64,000 bases of DNA, taken from contig CACFTO010000003.1 in the NCBI GenBank assembly GCA_902569245.1, positions 62,001-126,000 of the forward strand. Direction: 5' to 3'. Below the pieces are notes generated by a model, which saw nothing but the letters and a program-made list of their open reading frames with translations, had not been told where the DNA came from and ran no database searches. Source of the DNA: an uncultured Pelagibacteraceae bacterium (GTDB lineage Bacteria > Pseudomonadota > Alphaproteobacteria > Pelagibacterales > Pelagibacteraceae). This document shows, one piece after another, positions 8,125 to 16,368 of the stretch. Each line of letters begins with the position of its first letter. Within the stretch, counting starts at the first letter, position 1. The position numbers and the translations under genes are program-made.

Positions 8125-8871
8125 ATGAGCATGGGAAATAATATTTTAGTAAAATTAAACAATGTTGGTTTTCAACAAAATCAAAAGTGGCTTGTTCAAG
8201 GTGTTTCTTTGCAAGTCGAAAAAGGTAAAATTGTTACCTTAATCGGTCCTAATGGTTCTGGTAAAAGTACAACTGCTAAAATTGCTCTAGGTTTATTTAA
8301 AAATATTGAGGGTCAAGTTGAAAAATTCACAAATAATATTGGTTATGTTCCACAAAAAATATCAATAGATTGGACACTTCCTCTAAGAGTTAGAGATTTT
8401 ATGCTTTTAACGGATAATCTTACAGAAGACGTAATTGATGAGGCACTTTCATTAACTGGAGTAATTAATTTAAAGGATAAAAGTTTGGGAAATTTATCAG
8501 GTGGAGAATTTCAAAGAGTGTTACTTGCCAGAGCTATTTCAAAAAAACCTGAATTGTTAGTGCTTGATGAGCCAGTTCAAGGTGTAGATTTTACAGGAGA
8601 AATTGCCTTGTATGAATTAATTAAAGAAATTTCAGAAAAATTAAATTGCGGTATTTTATTAATATCCCATGACTTACATACAGTAATGAGCGCTACCGAT
8701 CATGTTGTTTGTTTAAATGGTCATGTTTGTTGTTCGGGTTCACCTAAAGAAGTTGCAAAAAATAGTGAATACAAAGCATTGTTTGGTGAACAAGCCGCTC
8801 AAACACTTTCAATTTATGAACACAAGCACGATCATGTTCATACTAATGATGGGGATATAAAAAAAAATTGA
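8125..8871 (+). CDS. znuC: ZnuC, zinc ABC transporter ATP-binding subunit
   Basis: 248 aa cytoplasmic ATPase. Walker A GPNGSGKST near residue 40, signature LSGGEFQR near 125, Walker B LLVLDEP near 145 and a switch His in LLISHDLH. The C-terminus EHKHDHVHTNDG is His-rich, as in zinc importers. The ATG at 8125 is followed by a second ATG two codons later, either could be used. One base separates its stop from znuB. It works with ZnuA (divergent) and ZnuB to import Zn(II). Confidence 0.93.
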   Translation: MSMGNNILVKLNNVGFQQNQKWLVQGVSLQVEKGKIVTLIGPNGSGKSTTAKIALGLFKNIEGQVEKFTNNIGYVPQKISIDWTLPLRVRDFMLLTDNLTEDVIDEALSLTGVINLKDKSLGNLSGGEFQRVLLARAISKKPELLVLDEPVQGVDFTGEIALYELIKEISEKLNCGILLISHDLHTVMSATDHVVCLNGHVCCSGSPKEVAKNSEYKALFGEQAAQTLSIYEHKHDHVHTNDGDIKKN

Positions 8872-8872
8872 T

Positions 8873-9676
8873 ATGTTTGACGATTTTTTTATAAGAGCCT
8901 TGGTTGCAGGTATTGGTATTGCTTTTGTTGCGGGACCACTTGGTTGTTTTGTTGTGTGGAGGAGATTGTCTTATTTTGGAGATACACTCGCCCACTCCGC
9001 ATTACTTGGTGTAACAATTGCATATTCATTAGAATTTAATATTGCTGTTTCAATATTTTTAATTTCATCAGCAATTGCATTAATTTTAATTCAACTACAA
9101 AAAAAAACTAATCTACCAAGCGATGCGTTGTTGGGGCTATTGGCTCACTCATCATTGGCAATTGGATTAGTAGTGATTGGTTTTTTAACCTTTATTAGAT
9201 TTGATATTATGGGATTGTTGTTTGGAGATATATTAGCAGTTAATAAAAAAGATTTGTTAACTATATGGGTTGGTGGAGCCTTAATTTTATTGGTTTTAAG
9301 ATTAATATGGAAACCATTATTAGCATCAACTGTAAATTATGAATTGGCACAGGCAGAAGGTCTAAATCCTGATAGAGCAAAAGCAGTCTTTACAGTCTTA
9401 TTGGCCGCAATAATTGCCATATCTATCAAATTAGTTGGAGTACTATTAATCACAGGAATGTTAATTATACCAACTGCTATGGCTAGAAATCTTTCAGATA
9501 ATCCACAAAAAATGGTGATCTTTGCGATAATTGGAGGATTATTATCAGTGTTTATAGGACTGTTTTCTTCGTTAGAATTCAATACACCGTCTGGTCCTTC
9601 AATAATTGCTGCAGCTCTAGTGTTGTTTATTTTTTCATTACTTAAAGTTAAACAAACGATTCAATTGAAAAATTAA
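8873..9676 (+). CDS. znuB: ZnuB, zinc ABC transporter permease
   Basis: 267 aa, ABC-3 family inner-membrane permease with about eight hydrophobic helices. Conserved features include GPLGCFVVWRRLSYFGDTLAHS near residue 25-45 (first loop) and the LLIIP-like LITGMLIIPTAMAR segment near 195. It starts 1 bp after znuC and lies 24 bp before zur, so znuC-znuB-zur look like one operon under the Zur boxes at 8072-8104. Confidence 0.92.
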   Translation: MFDDFFIRALVAGIGIAFVAGPLGCFVVWRRLSYFGDTLAHSALLGVTIAYSLEFNIAVSIFLISSAIALILIQLQKKTNLPSDALLGLLAHSSLAIGLVVIGFLTFIRFDIMGLLFGDILAVNKKDLLTIWVGGALILLVLRLIWKPLLASTVNYELAQAEGLNPDRAKAVFTVLLAAIIAISIKLVGVLLITGMLIIPTAMARNLSDNPQKMVIFAIIGGLLSVFIGLFSSLEFNTPSGPSIIAAALVLFIFSLLKVKQTIQLKN

Positions 9677-9700
9677 TGGAATATTATAAAGAATAATTAA

Positions 9701-10093
9701 ATGCAAAAACAAGAAACATTATCCAAAAACCAAAAAATAATTTTGGATTTAATTGAAAAATCTGATCAACCATTAAAAGCATATTCAATTTTATTTGATG
9801 TTAAAAAAAAAGGTATTAATGCTCCTTTGCAAGTTTATAGAGCTTTAAACAAACTAGTCAAAATTGGAAAAATTCATAAAATAGAAAGTAGAAACGCTTT
9901 CATCGCTTGTAAAAATTCAAAATGTCAAATTGCTAAAGCTACTGTTTTTTCAATTTGTGAAAGTTGTGAAGATGTAACTGAAATTCATGATCATAAATTA
10001 TCAGAACACTTAAGAGATTTTAAAGATAACAAAGGAATGAAATACAATAAATACAATTTGGAGTTTTTCGGACTGTGCAAGAAATGCATATAA
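9701..10093 (+). CDS. zur: Zur, Fur-family zinc uptake regulator
   Basis: 130 aa. An N-terminal winged helix (residues about 10-70, with VYRALNKLVKIGKIHKIE as the recognition region) is followed by a dimerisation domain with CESC and a C-terminal LCKKC, the paired Cys-x2-Cys that hold structural zinc. Position directly after znuB and the divergent Zur boxes upstream make zinc-responsive Zur more likely than Fur. It represses at high zinc by binding the TGTTATA palindromes, and so regulates its own operon. An AhpC/TSA-like gene starts 4 bp downstream. Confidence 0.88.
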   Translation: MQKQETLSKNQKIILDLIEKSDQPLKAYSILFDVKKKGINAPLQVYRALNKLVKIGKIHKIESRNAFIACKNSKCQIAKATVFSICESCEDVTEIHDHKLSEHLRDFKDNKGMKYNKYNLEFFGLCKKCI

Positions 10094-10097
10094 ATAA

Positions 10098-10637
10098 ATG
10101 AAAATAAATAAAGGCGATACATTAGAAGAAATCTCATTACCAAAACCTGATGGTTCAATATTTAATTTATCTGAAACAAAAGGCAAAAAAGTACTTCTTA
10201 CTTTTTACCGTATAGCTGGATGTAGCTTTTGTAATTTAAGATTGAATGAATTGAATAAAAGATTTAGTGAATTTGGAAATAATTTTACACATGTTGGAAT
10301 TTTTCATTCCCCAGTAGATAATTTAAAATCTTATATGGATAAACATGGTGAATTACCTTTTACAGTTTTAGCTGATGAAAATTTTGAATATTTTAAAAAA
10401 TATGAAATTGAAAGATCTATGGCAAAAACATTGAATGCAATGTTATTTAAACCTCACAAAATCATTCCAGCAATGATGAAAGGATATATTCCAACAAAGA
10501 TTAAAGGTCATTTAGATATTGCTGTAACTGATGTTTTGATTAACGAACAAGGCGTTGTTGAAGAAGTATATTATGCTCAAAAAGATATAGCAGATCATTT
10601 TGAGTTTGAAAAAATTAAGCAGTTTGCGCTCAATTAA
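10098..10637 (+). CDS. Peroxiredoxin-like (AhpC/TSA, redoxin) protein
   Basis: 179 aa, thioredoxin fold. The N-terminal strand leads to TFYRIAGCSFCNLRLNEL with Cys42 and Cys45 in a Cys-x2-Cys arrangement rather than the single peroxidatic Cys of classical peroxiredoxins. The family is the redoxin domain type often annotated as AhpC/TSA. No signal peptide, so cytoplasmic. It follows zur by 4 bp and precedes a DsbA-fold isomerase by 7 bp, so it is probably in the same transcript. Thiol peroxidase or disulfide reductase activity is plausible; the substrate is unknown. Confidence 0.75.
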   Translation: MKINKGDTLEEISLPKPDGSIFNLSETKGKKVLLTFYRIAGCSFCNLRLNELNKRFSEFGNNFTHVGIFHSPVDNLKSYMDKHGELPFTVLADENFEYFKKYEIERSMAKTLNAMLFKPHKIIPAMMKGYIPTKIKGHLDIAVTDVLINEQGVVEEVYYAQKDIADHFEFEKIKQFALN

Positions 10638-10644
10638 ATAAATA

Positions 10645-11238
10645 ATGAAAATTGAATATTATTTTAGTGTCCTATCTCCATTTAGTTATCTTGGAGCTGA
10701 TAGATTTACAAAGATGGTAAGCAAATATAATTTAGAGGTTATAGAAAAACCACTTGATTTAGTTGGTGAAATATTTCCAAATACTGGTGGATTGCCAGTT
10801 CCTAAAAGACATCCTGCTAGACAAAAATATAGACTTGTAGAACTGGAGAGAATTTCAAATAAAATAGGTTTGCCGATTATTAAAAAGCCAAAGTTTTTTC
10901 CACCTAAAGACCCGCACTTACCAGCAAAATTTGTAATAGCTTCAAATAAAATGGGTAATAAACTTCACTTTGGAAATGAATGTTTAAAATATTTATGGTC
11001 TATGGATAAAGATCTTTCTGATCACAATACACTTCAGGAAATTTGTGAAAAATTAAATTTAAACTTTGAAGAAATGAAGAAATTAGCTTTATCTGAAGAT
11101 GTAAACTTGGAATATCAAAAAAATTCAAAAGATGCGGTTGATAATGATGTATTTGGCGCTCCTTCGTATGTCTTAAATAATGAGATTTTTTGGGGTCAAG
11201 ATAGATTAGATTATCTTGAAGATGCATTAAATAAATAA
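10645..11238 (+). CDS. DsbA-fold 2-hydroxychromene-2-carboxylate isomerase-like protein (kappa GST type)
   Basis: 197 aa. Begins IEYYFSVLSPFSYLGADRF; the Ser-Pro-Phe-Ser in place of a Cys-x-x-Cys is typical of HCCA isomerases and kappa glutathione S-transferases. The C-terminus VFGAPSYVLNNEIFWGQDRLDYLE is the conserved GxPxF/Y...WGQDRL signature. In aromatic degraders it isomerises a chromene carboxylate with glutathione; in a streamlined marine genome a general glutathione-dependent role is more likely. Last gene of the zur-peroxiredoxin string, followed by about 120 bp before a small membrane gene. Confidence 0.82.
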   Translation: MKIEYYFSVLSPFSYLGADRFTKMVSKYNLEVIEKPLDLVGEIFPNTGGLPVPKRHPARQKYRLVELERISNKIGLPIIKKPKFFPPKDPHLPAKFVIASNKMGNKLHFGNECLKYLWSMDKDLSDHNTLQEICEKLNLNFEEMKKLALSEDVNLEYQKNSKDAVDNDVFGAPSYVLNNEIFWGQDRLDYLEDALNK

Positions 11239-11362
11239 TTTAAAATTAATAAATTTTATTAATAATTTAATTAAGCATTAATAAAAACTAATTTTAACAA
11301 ATCTTTAATATAATATTATCATAATTTAAAATGATAATAAATTTAAAAAAAAAGGAGAGAAA

Positions 11363-11602
11363 ATGACTGCAAATATCAGAATATTAAAATGGACAAGCAC
11401 AGTTTTGACACTTTTAGGAATATTAACTTTTTATTTAGATTACTATCCTTATAGCATGATACCTCACAGTTTAGGTATAATCGGTTGGACTATTGTTGGT
11501 ACCATTACAAAGGATAAACCTTTATTAACAAATTTTTCACTACAAATCCCGATAATGATTGCAGGTATAATTAAGTATTCTTATACAACTGGGTTATTTT
11601 AA
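11363..11602 (+). CDS. Small two-helix membrane protein, function unknown
   Basis: 79 aa. Two hydrophobic segments (about residues 10-30, then 36-55, with a third weaker one near 62-76), so an inner-membrane protein is likely. The start is strongly supported: AAGGAGAG at 11352-11359 lies about 4 bp upstream of ATG, unusual in this AT-rich genome where most genes lack a strong Shine-Dalgarno. Its stop overlaps the phnM stop by 4 bp, convergent. I recognise no family. It has its own upstream gap (11239-11362) and so probably its own promoter. Charge pattern is mildly basic. Confidence 0.75.
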   Translation: MTANIRILKWTSTVLTLLGILTFYLDYYPYSMIPHSLGIIGWTIVGTITKDKPLLTNFSLQIPIMIAGIIKYSYTTGLF

Positions 11603-12738
11603 CTTACTTGGATTCCGTTTGACCAAACATTTTTTACAACTGGTAAATTTTGATAAATTTTAAACCTTATTAAATCTGCTCTCTTATTATTGTCAATGGA
11701 ACCCCTGTCATTTAAATTTGTAGCTATAGATGGAGCGTGACTAGCTGCTGCAAATGCTTTTGGAAGATTATCAATTTCTAAACCCCATTTGACAACAGAT
11801 ATAATTAATGATGATGGAATATAATCTGAGCTTAAGATATCTAAACAATCATTTTCTAAGAGTTCTTTTGCAGATATATTGCCAGAGTGTGAACCTCCTC
11901 TAAGTAAATTAGGAGATCCCATCATAACTTTAATATTGTAATCTTTAGAAGTTTTGGCTGCTTCTAATGTTGTTGGAAATTCAGCCAATTTTACTCCATA
12001 TTTATTTGAATTATGAACATCATTTTCTGTGGTATCGTCGTGACTAGCCAAAATACAATCATATGATGATTTAAATTCTAAAATTTTATCTATGTGTTTC
12101 TTGCTATTTTTTTTTTGAAGATTTTTTAAGTGATCAAAATGAATTTCCATTTCATTTTCTGTCATACCGTGTTTAATTGAAAGATATTCTTTGTACTTAT
12201 CTATAACTCTAAATTGCCTCTGACCTGGTGTATGATCCATTATACTAATCAGTTTTACATCGTGAGTTTCATTGTATTCGTCTAATTCATCAATCAAATT
12301 CTCCGAACAAGTTTCAGCTCTTAAATGTATTTTGTGATCAATCTTGAGAATATTATCTTTTTTAAAACTTGAAATTATATCCGAACAGTTTTTTGCATAT
12401 TTTTTATATTTTCCTGTTTTTTCAATAGAACCAACTCTTAATGCATCAAAAACTGTAGTTATTCCAACAGATGCTAATTCTCTATCATGAGATAAAATTG
12501 CATTTTCTACTGGAAATGAAACTTTAGGTCTTGGTGTCATGTGTCTTTCAAGATTGTCAGTATGTAATTCAACCAATCCTGGCGAAATATAATCTTTTTC
12601 GCAGTCTATAGAACTTTTGTTATTACTTAATCCACTACTTATATCGACAATCTTGTTATCTTTAATCCTGATATGACCATGAACGATTTCATCTTTTTTA
12701 ATTATCATGGCATTGTTTAAAATATATTCATGCATCAC
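11599..12738 (-). CDS. phnM: PhnM, alpha-D-ribose 1-methylphosphonate 5-triphosphate diphosphatase
   Basis: 379 aa amidohydrolase-fold enzyme that removes pyrophosphate from ribose-1-phosphonate-5-triphosphate in the C-P lyase pathway. The segment PGLVELHTDNLERHMTPRP around residues 53-71 is diagnostic of PhnM and carries the metal-binding His residues. Further His/Asp clusters appear at IMDHTPGQRQFR and ILASHDDTTE. Start may be either of two adjacent ATG codons. It lies on the same strand as phnGHIJKLN but is separated from phnN by an oppositely oriented DUF1045 gene, so it needs its own promoter in the 72-bp region before it. Confidence 0.94.
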   Translation of the reverse strand: MMHEYILNNAMIIKKDEIVHGHIRIKDNKIVDISSGLSNNKSSIDCEKDYISPGLVELHTDNLERHMTPRPKVSFPVENAILSHDRELASVGITTVFDALRVGSIEKTGKYKKYAKNCSDIISSFKKDNILKIDHKIHLRAETCSENLIDELDEYNETHDVKLISIMDHTPGQRQFRVIDKYKEYLSIKHGMTENEMEIHFDHLKNLQKKNSKKHIDKILEFKSSYDCILASHDDTTENDVHNSNKYGVKLAEFPTTLEAAKTSKDYNIKVMMGSPNLLRGGSHSGNISAKELLENDCLDILSSDYIPSSLIISVVKWGLEIDNLPKAFAAASHAPSIATNLNDRGSIDNNKRADLIRFKIYQNLPVVKNVWSNGIQVS

Positions 12739-12810
12739 TTTTTAATACACATGAATTGTTACAAATATTTTAAATTAGAGAAAATTTATATAAGTATTAT
12801 AAGTTGAATT
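12739..12810. promoter_or_regulatory. Divergent promoter region of phnM and the DUF1045 gene
   Basis: 72 bp, the only upstream space for both phnM (-) and the phosphonate 2H-phosphoesterase (+). At 12756-12773 the text TTGTTACAAATATTTTAA is a loose match to the pstS Pho-box direct repeat, too degenerate to call. The region must hold at least one promoter because the flanking genes are not read through from phnN. Confidence 0.4.
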
Positions 12811-13524
12811 ATGAAAAAATATTCTAGATACGCTATTTATTATGCACCTCCAAAAGAGAGTAGTCTAGAAGAATTTGGCAGATATTGGTTCGGTTGGGAT
12901 CCACTTAATGCAAAGTTAATAAATAACAAACATAGAATTAATTATCTAAACAGATTTGGAATTAAAAACTTAATAAACATAGATAAAAATGTTTTAATTG
13001 CAAAGAAATATGGGTTTCACGGCACACTTATTCCTCCTTTTAAACTAAACAAAAATTATAGTACCAATACATTATTTAAAAAAACTGAGGAAATAGCAAA
13101 AAAATTCAAAAAATTTAAATTTTATAAATTTAAATTAAAAAAAATGAATAATTTTTATGCTTTTGTTCAAAATAAAAAAAATAATAACATTAATAAGTTA
13201 TCAAATAGACTAGTTAGAGAATTATTTAAATTTAGGTCACCTCTTACAAAAAAAGAAATTGATAGAAGAAATCCCTCTAAACTAAGTAAATTACAATTAA
13301 ATATTTTATATAAATGGGGATACCCCTATTTAATGTCAGAATTTAATTTCCATATGACCCTTGCATCAGAGGTCACAGGAAACAAATTGTACCTTGAGTT
13401 AAAAAAAATTGAAAGAAACAAAGAAATCATTTTAAATGAAATAAATAATTTTGATAAAATATATATATTTGGTGAAAACCAAAAAGGAATGTTTGAGAAT
13501 TTAGAAAATTTTTCACTTAGCTAA
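12811..13524 (+). CDS. Phosphonate-operon 2H-phosphoesterase-like protein (DUF1045, TIGR03223 type)
   Basis: 237 aa. Matches the DUF1045 proteins found in phosphonate operons: an N-terminal RYAIYYAPP and LEEFGRYWFGWDP, then two His-x-Thr motifs, FHGTLIPPF near residue 72 and FHMTLASEV near residue 190, the hallmark of the 2H phosphoesterase fold. Such enzymes open cyclic phosphates. C-P lyase produces 5-phosphoribosyl 1,2-cyclic phosphate, normally opened by PhnP; no PhnP is seen in this window, so this protein is a candidate substitute. It is convergent with phnN, overlapping by 12 bp, and divergent from phnM. Very Lys/Asn-rich. Family assignment is firm; function is inferred. Confidence 0.82.
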   Translation: MKKYSRYAIYYAPPKESSLEEFGRYWFGWDPLNAKLINNKHRINYLNRFGIKNLINIDKNVLIAKKYGFHGTLIPPFKLNKNYSTNTLFKKTEEIAKKFKKFKFYKFKLKKMNNFYAFVQNKKNNNINKLSNRLVRELFKFRSPLTKKEIDRRNPSKLSKLQLNILYKWGYPYLMSEFNFHMTLASEVTGNKLYLELKKIERNKEIILNEINNFDKIYIFGENQKGMFENLENFSLS

Positions 13525-14049
13525 AATTATTTTTTTCAATTTATTTGCACCTATAGCTATTGATTTATTATTATTTATAGTAATTATATTTTTCGGTAGT
13601 AAATTAATTTTTCTTTTTATCCTTTTATTAATTGATTTTTTGTCTTCTCTAGCTCGATTTACAAGTCTCTTTTTAATAATTGTTGATGGGGCAATAATAT
13701 TAATTATTTTAACGTTATTAACTTTTTTTTTTACTTTAAAAAGTACTTTTCTTGATCCATTAAAAATTACTGTTTTACCTTCCTCTATTTTTTTTATTTC
13801 CTTAAATGGAATACCGTATGAAAAACCATGAGCTTTCCAGTAAACAAAGAAATGTTTTTTTAAAATCTTATCTTCAAAATTTTTAATTGATATGCTGTAA
13901 TGATCTTCATTTTTAATATCTTTTTTCCTAGTAATGTACCTTTTTACCAAAATGGAATTAGGAATTTTTTTAATTACTTTTTTTAATAAAGTATCTTTTC
14001 CTGATCCTGATGGTCCAACGACTACGATAAGCTGACCGTTATTTTGCAT
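13513..14049 (-). CDS. phnN: PhnN, ribose 1,5-bisphosphate phosphokinase
   Basis: 178 aa, a guanylate-kinase-like P-loop kinase that converts ribose 1,5-bisphosphate to PRPP, the last step of the C-P lyase salvage path. Walker A GPSGSGKDT at residues 12-20, then ITRKKDIKNEDHY, which matches the (Y/I)xTR phosphate-binding region of PhnN/Gmk, and an SRKVLF segment. It overlaps the end of phnL by 11 bp and closes the phnGHIJKLN transcript. The convergent DUF1045 gene overlaps its 3' end. Lys-rich and shorter than many family members by a few residues. Confidence 0.9.
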   Translation of the reverse strand: MQNNGQLIVVVGPSGSGKDTLLKKVIKKIPNSILVKRYITRKKDIKNEDHYSISIKNFEDKILKKHFFVYWKAHGFSYGIPFKEIKKIEEGKTVIFNGSRKVLFKVKKKVNNVKIINIIAPSTIIKKRLVNRAREDKKSINKRIKRKINLLPKNIITINNNKSIAIGANKLKKIILAK

Positions 14050-14716
14050 CTGATATTTTTGTAATATCTATTTCCCTAGCATTTAAATATTTACGTGAAT
14101 ATTCATCATGAAAAATACCAATTATTGAAGATCCACTATCTTTTTTTTCATTAATCAAATTCAAAACAATATCTTTGTTAACACTATCTAAACTAGCAGT
14201 TGGTTCATCTAGTAATAAACATGGATAATTTCTAATCAGTCCCCTAGCAACATTAACTCTTTGTTGTTCTCCACCTGAAAAAGTTAGTGGCGATAAATTC
14301 CATAAGTTTTTATCTATATTAAGTTTTAGTAAAATTTTTTCAGCTTTTTCACGAACTTCATCTTTATCTGAATTTATTTCTAATAAGGGCTCCATAACAA
14401 TTTCAATTGTAGGAACACGAGGTATCACTCTTAGAAATTGACTAACATATCCTATTATATTTTTTCTAAGTTCAATAATATTTCTCGGATATATATGATC
14501 TATGTTGTGATTATTAATTTTAATTTGTCCTGATTGAAAAACATAGTTTCCATAAATCATTTTTAAAATACTAGACTTTCCAACACCTGATGGTCCTGTT
14601 AACGCTACAATTTCTCCAGGATTAATTTTCAAATTCAAATTATTAAAAACTAATATGTTTGTTTTGCCCTGATTATGAAGTGTAAATTTTTTTGTAATTT
14701 TATTTAGTTCAATCAT
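14039..14716 (-). CDS. phnL: PhnL, C-P lyase system ABC-type ATPase
   Basis: 225 aa. Walker A GPSGVGKSS near residue 39-47, signature FSGGEQQRVN near 146, Walker B CLLLDEPTAS near 165-175. PhnL is an ABC ATPase without a permease that associates with the C-P lyase core rather than a transporter. The N-terminal ELNKITKKFTLHNQG is typical of PhnL. It starts 2 bp after phnK and overlaps phnN by 11 bp, so translation is coupled. Confidence 0.93.
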   Translation of the reverse strand: MIELNKITKKFTLHNQGKTNILVFNNLNLKINPGEIVALTGPSGVGKSSILKMIYGNYVFQSGQIKINNHNIDHIYPRNIIELRKNIIGYVSQFLRVIPRVPTIEIVMEPLLEINSDKDEVREKAEKILLKLNIDKNLWNLSPLTFSGGEQQRVNVARGLIRNYPCLLLDEPTASLDSVNKDIVLNLINEKKDSGSSIIGIFHDEYSRKYLNAREIDITKISDAK

Positions 14717-14718
14717 TT

Positions 14719-15486
14719 TTAAACCTGTAATACTGAACTAACTAATAACTGAGTATAAGAATGTTGCGGATCATCTAATACCTGATCACAAAGTCCAGAC
14801 TCAACAGCCTCCCCATTTTTCATAACAATAATTTTATCAGCTAACAATCTAATCACTGCTAAATCGTGAGAAACGATTACAACTGATAAATTTAATTCTC
14901 TAACTAATTTTCTTAACAAATCTAAAATTTTTGCTTGAACAGAAACATCAAGACCTCCTGTTGGTTCGTCCATGAAAATTATTTTAGGACTCGTAACCAA
15001 ATTTTTTGCTATTTGTAATCTTTGCAACATTCCACCAGAAAATGTTCTTGGAAAATCATCTACTCTACTTTTATCGATTTCTACTTTATCTAACCATTTA
15101 AAAATAGTTTGCCTAATATTTCCATAATTTCTTTGTCCAATCGACATTAATCTTTCACTAATATTTCCACCAGCACTTACATCTAATCTTAAACCGTCTC
15201 TAGGATTTTGGTGAACAAAAGCTAATTCAGTTCTTATCAATAACCTTTTCAATGACTCAGATATTTCTAGAAAATCAATCGTTTCATTACCTGTTTCAAT
15301 TAAGATTTTTCCACTATCAGGAATAAGATTGCCTGATATGGAATTTATAAAAGTTGTTTTTCCTGAGCCAGATTCTCCTACTACACCAACGACTTCCCCA
15401 GGATATAATGTCAAATTCATATTTTTGCATCCCACTTGATTACCGTAATATTTGTTTAAATTATGAACTGACAAAATTGGTTGCAT
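14719..15486 (-). CDS. phnK: PhnK, C-P lyase core-associated ABC ATPase
   Basis: 255 aa. Walker A GESGSGKTT near residue 37, signature FSGGMLQRLQ near 146, Walker B IIFMDEPTGG near 165. PhnK binds the PhnGHIJ core complex and needs ATP turnover for C-P lyase activity. Start ATG immediately follows the phnJ stop (TAA then ATG), so the two are tightly coupled. The text QNPRDGLRLDVSAGGN is characteristic of PhnK rather than dipeptide-transporter ATPases, which it otherwise resembles. Confidence 0.93.
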   Translation of the reverse strand: MQPILSVHNLNKYYGNQVGCKNMNLTLYPGEVVGVVGESGSGKTTFINSISGNLIPDSGKILIETGNETIDFLEISESLKRLLIRTELAFVHQNPRDGLRLDVSAGGNISERLMSIGQRNYGNIRQTIFKWLDKVEIDKSRVDDFPRTFSGGMLQRLQIAKNLVTSPKIIFMDEPTGGLDVSVQAKILDLLRKLVRELNLSVVIVSHDLAVIRLLADKIIVMKNGEAVESGLCDQVLDDPQHSYTQLLVSSVLQV

Positions 15487-16368
15487 TTAATTATTTTCCA
15501 TTCTTTGATTACAATAATTTGTATCTGAACATATAAATGATCTATTACCGTCATCATCAGTAATTATTTCATCTAAAAAACTCTCATTTGATCCACAAAT
15601 AGAACATTTATGAGGTGCCTTTGAGGGATCAAATGGATAATCCTCAAAATCAAGACTCGTTACTTCAGTATATGGTGGTATTGCATAAATTCTTTGCTCT
15701 CTTCCTGCTCCAAATAATTGAATAGCAGGGTTATTGTTCATTTTTGGGTTATCAAATTTTGGAATAGGTGATGGGTCCATTATATATCTTTCATTTGTCT
15801 TTACTGGATAAGCATATGCTGTTTCTATATGACCATTTTTGGTAATATCTTCATATAACTTTACATGCATAATTCCATATTCTGATAGTGCATGCATTTT
15901 TTTAGTTTCTTGATATCTTGGTTCTAAAAACGCAAGAGGCTCTGGTATTGGAACTTGATAAACAAGTATTTGTTTTTCTTTTAACTTTTCTTCTGGAATT
16001 CTGTGTCTTGTCTGAATTATCGATGCTTGGCTTGTTTTTTCTGTGGTCTCAATATTAGCAGTTTTTTTAAAGAAATTTCTAATTGAAACTGCGTTTGTAG
16101 TATCATCTGCTCCTTGATCAATAACTTTTATCACATCGTCAGTTGTTAAACATGACGATGTTACTTGAACCCCTCCTGTTCCCCATCCATATGGCATAGG
16201 CATTTCTCTAGATGAAAATGGAACTTGATAACCTGGTATACAAAGAGCTTTAATCAAAGCTCTTCTTATCATTCTTTTTGTATTTTCGTCTAAATAAGCA
16301 AAATTATAAATTTCATCTTGAGCTGCAACAGTATTTTTTTTATTTTTAAATTTAAGTACGTTGTTCAT
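15487..16368 (-). CDS. phnJ: PhnJ, radical-SAM carbon-phosphorus lyase
   Basis: 293 aa, the enzyme that breaks the C-P bond of ribose-1-phosphonate-5-phosphate, releasing the alkane (methane from methylphosphonate). Four cysteines near the C-terminus are Cys255-x2-Cys258-x21-Cys280-x5-Cys286, the same spacing as E. coli PhnJ Cys241/244/266/272. The glycine that carries the radical, in PGYQVPF, is Gly46 here, the same 14-residue offset from E. coli Gly32. REMPMPYGWGTGG follows. All catalytic residues are therefore present. It overlaps the phnI end by 17 bp and is 12 residues longer than E. coli PhnJ. Confidence 0.96.
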   Translation of the reverse strand: MNNVLKFKNKKNTVAAQDEIYNFAYLDENTKRMIRRALIKALCIPGYQVPFSSREMPMPYGWGTGGVQVTSSCLTTDDVIKVIDQGADDTTNAVSIRNFFKKTANIETTEKTSQASIIQTRHRIPEEKLKEKQILVYQVPIPEPLAFLEPRYQETKKMHALSEYGIMHVKLYEDITKNGHIETAYAYPVKTNERYIMDPSPIPKFDNPKMNNNPAIQLFGAGREQRIYAIPPYTEVTSLDFEDYPFDPSKAPHKCSICGSNESFLDEIITDDDGNRSFICSDTNYCNQRMENN

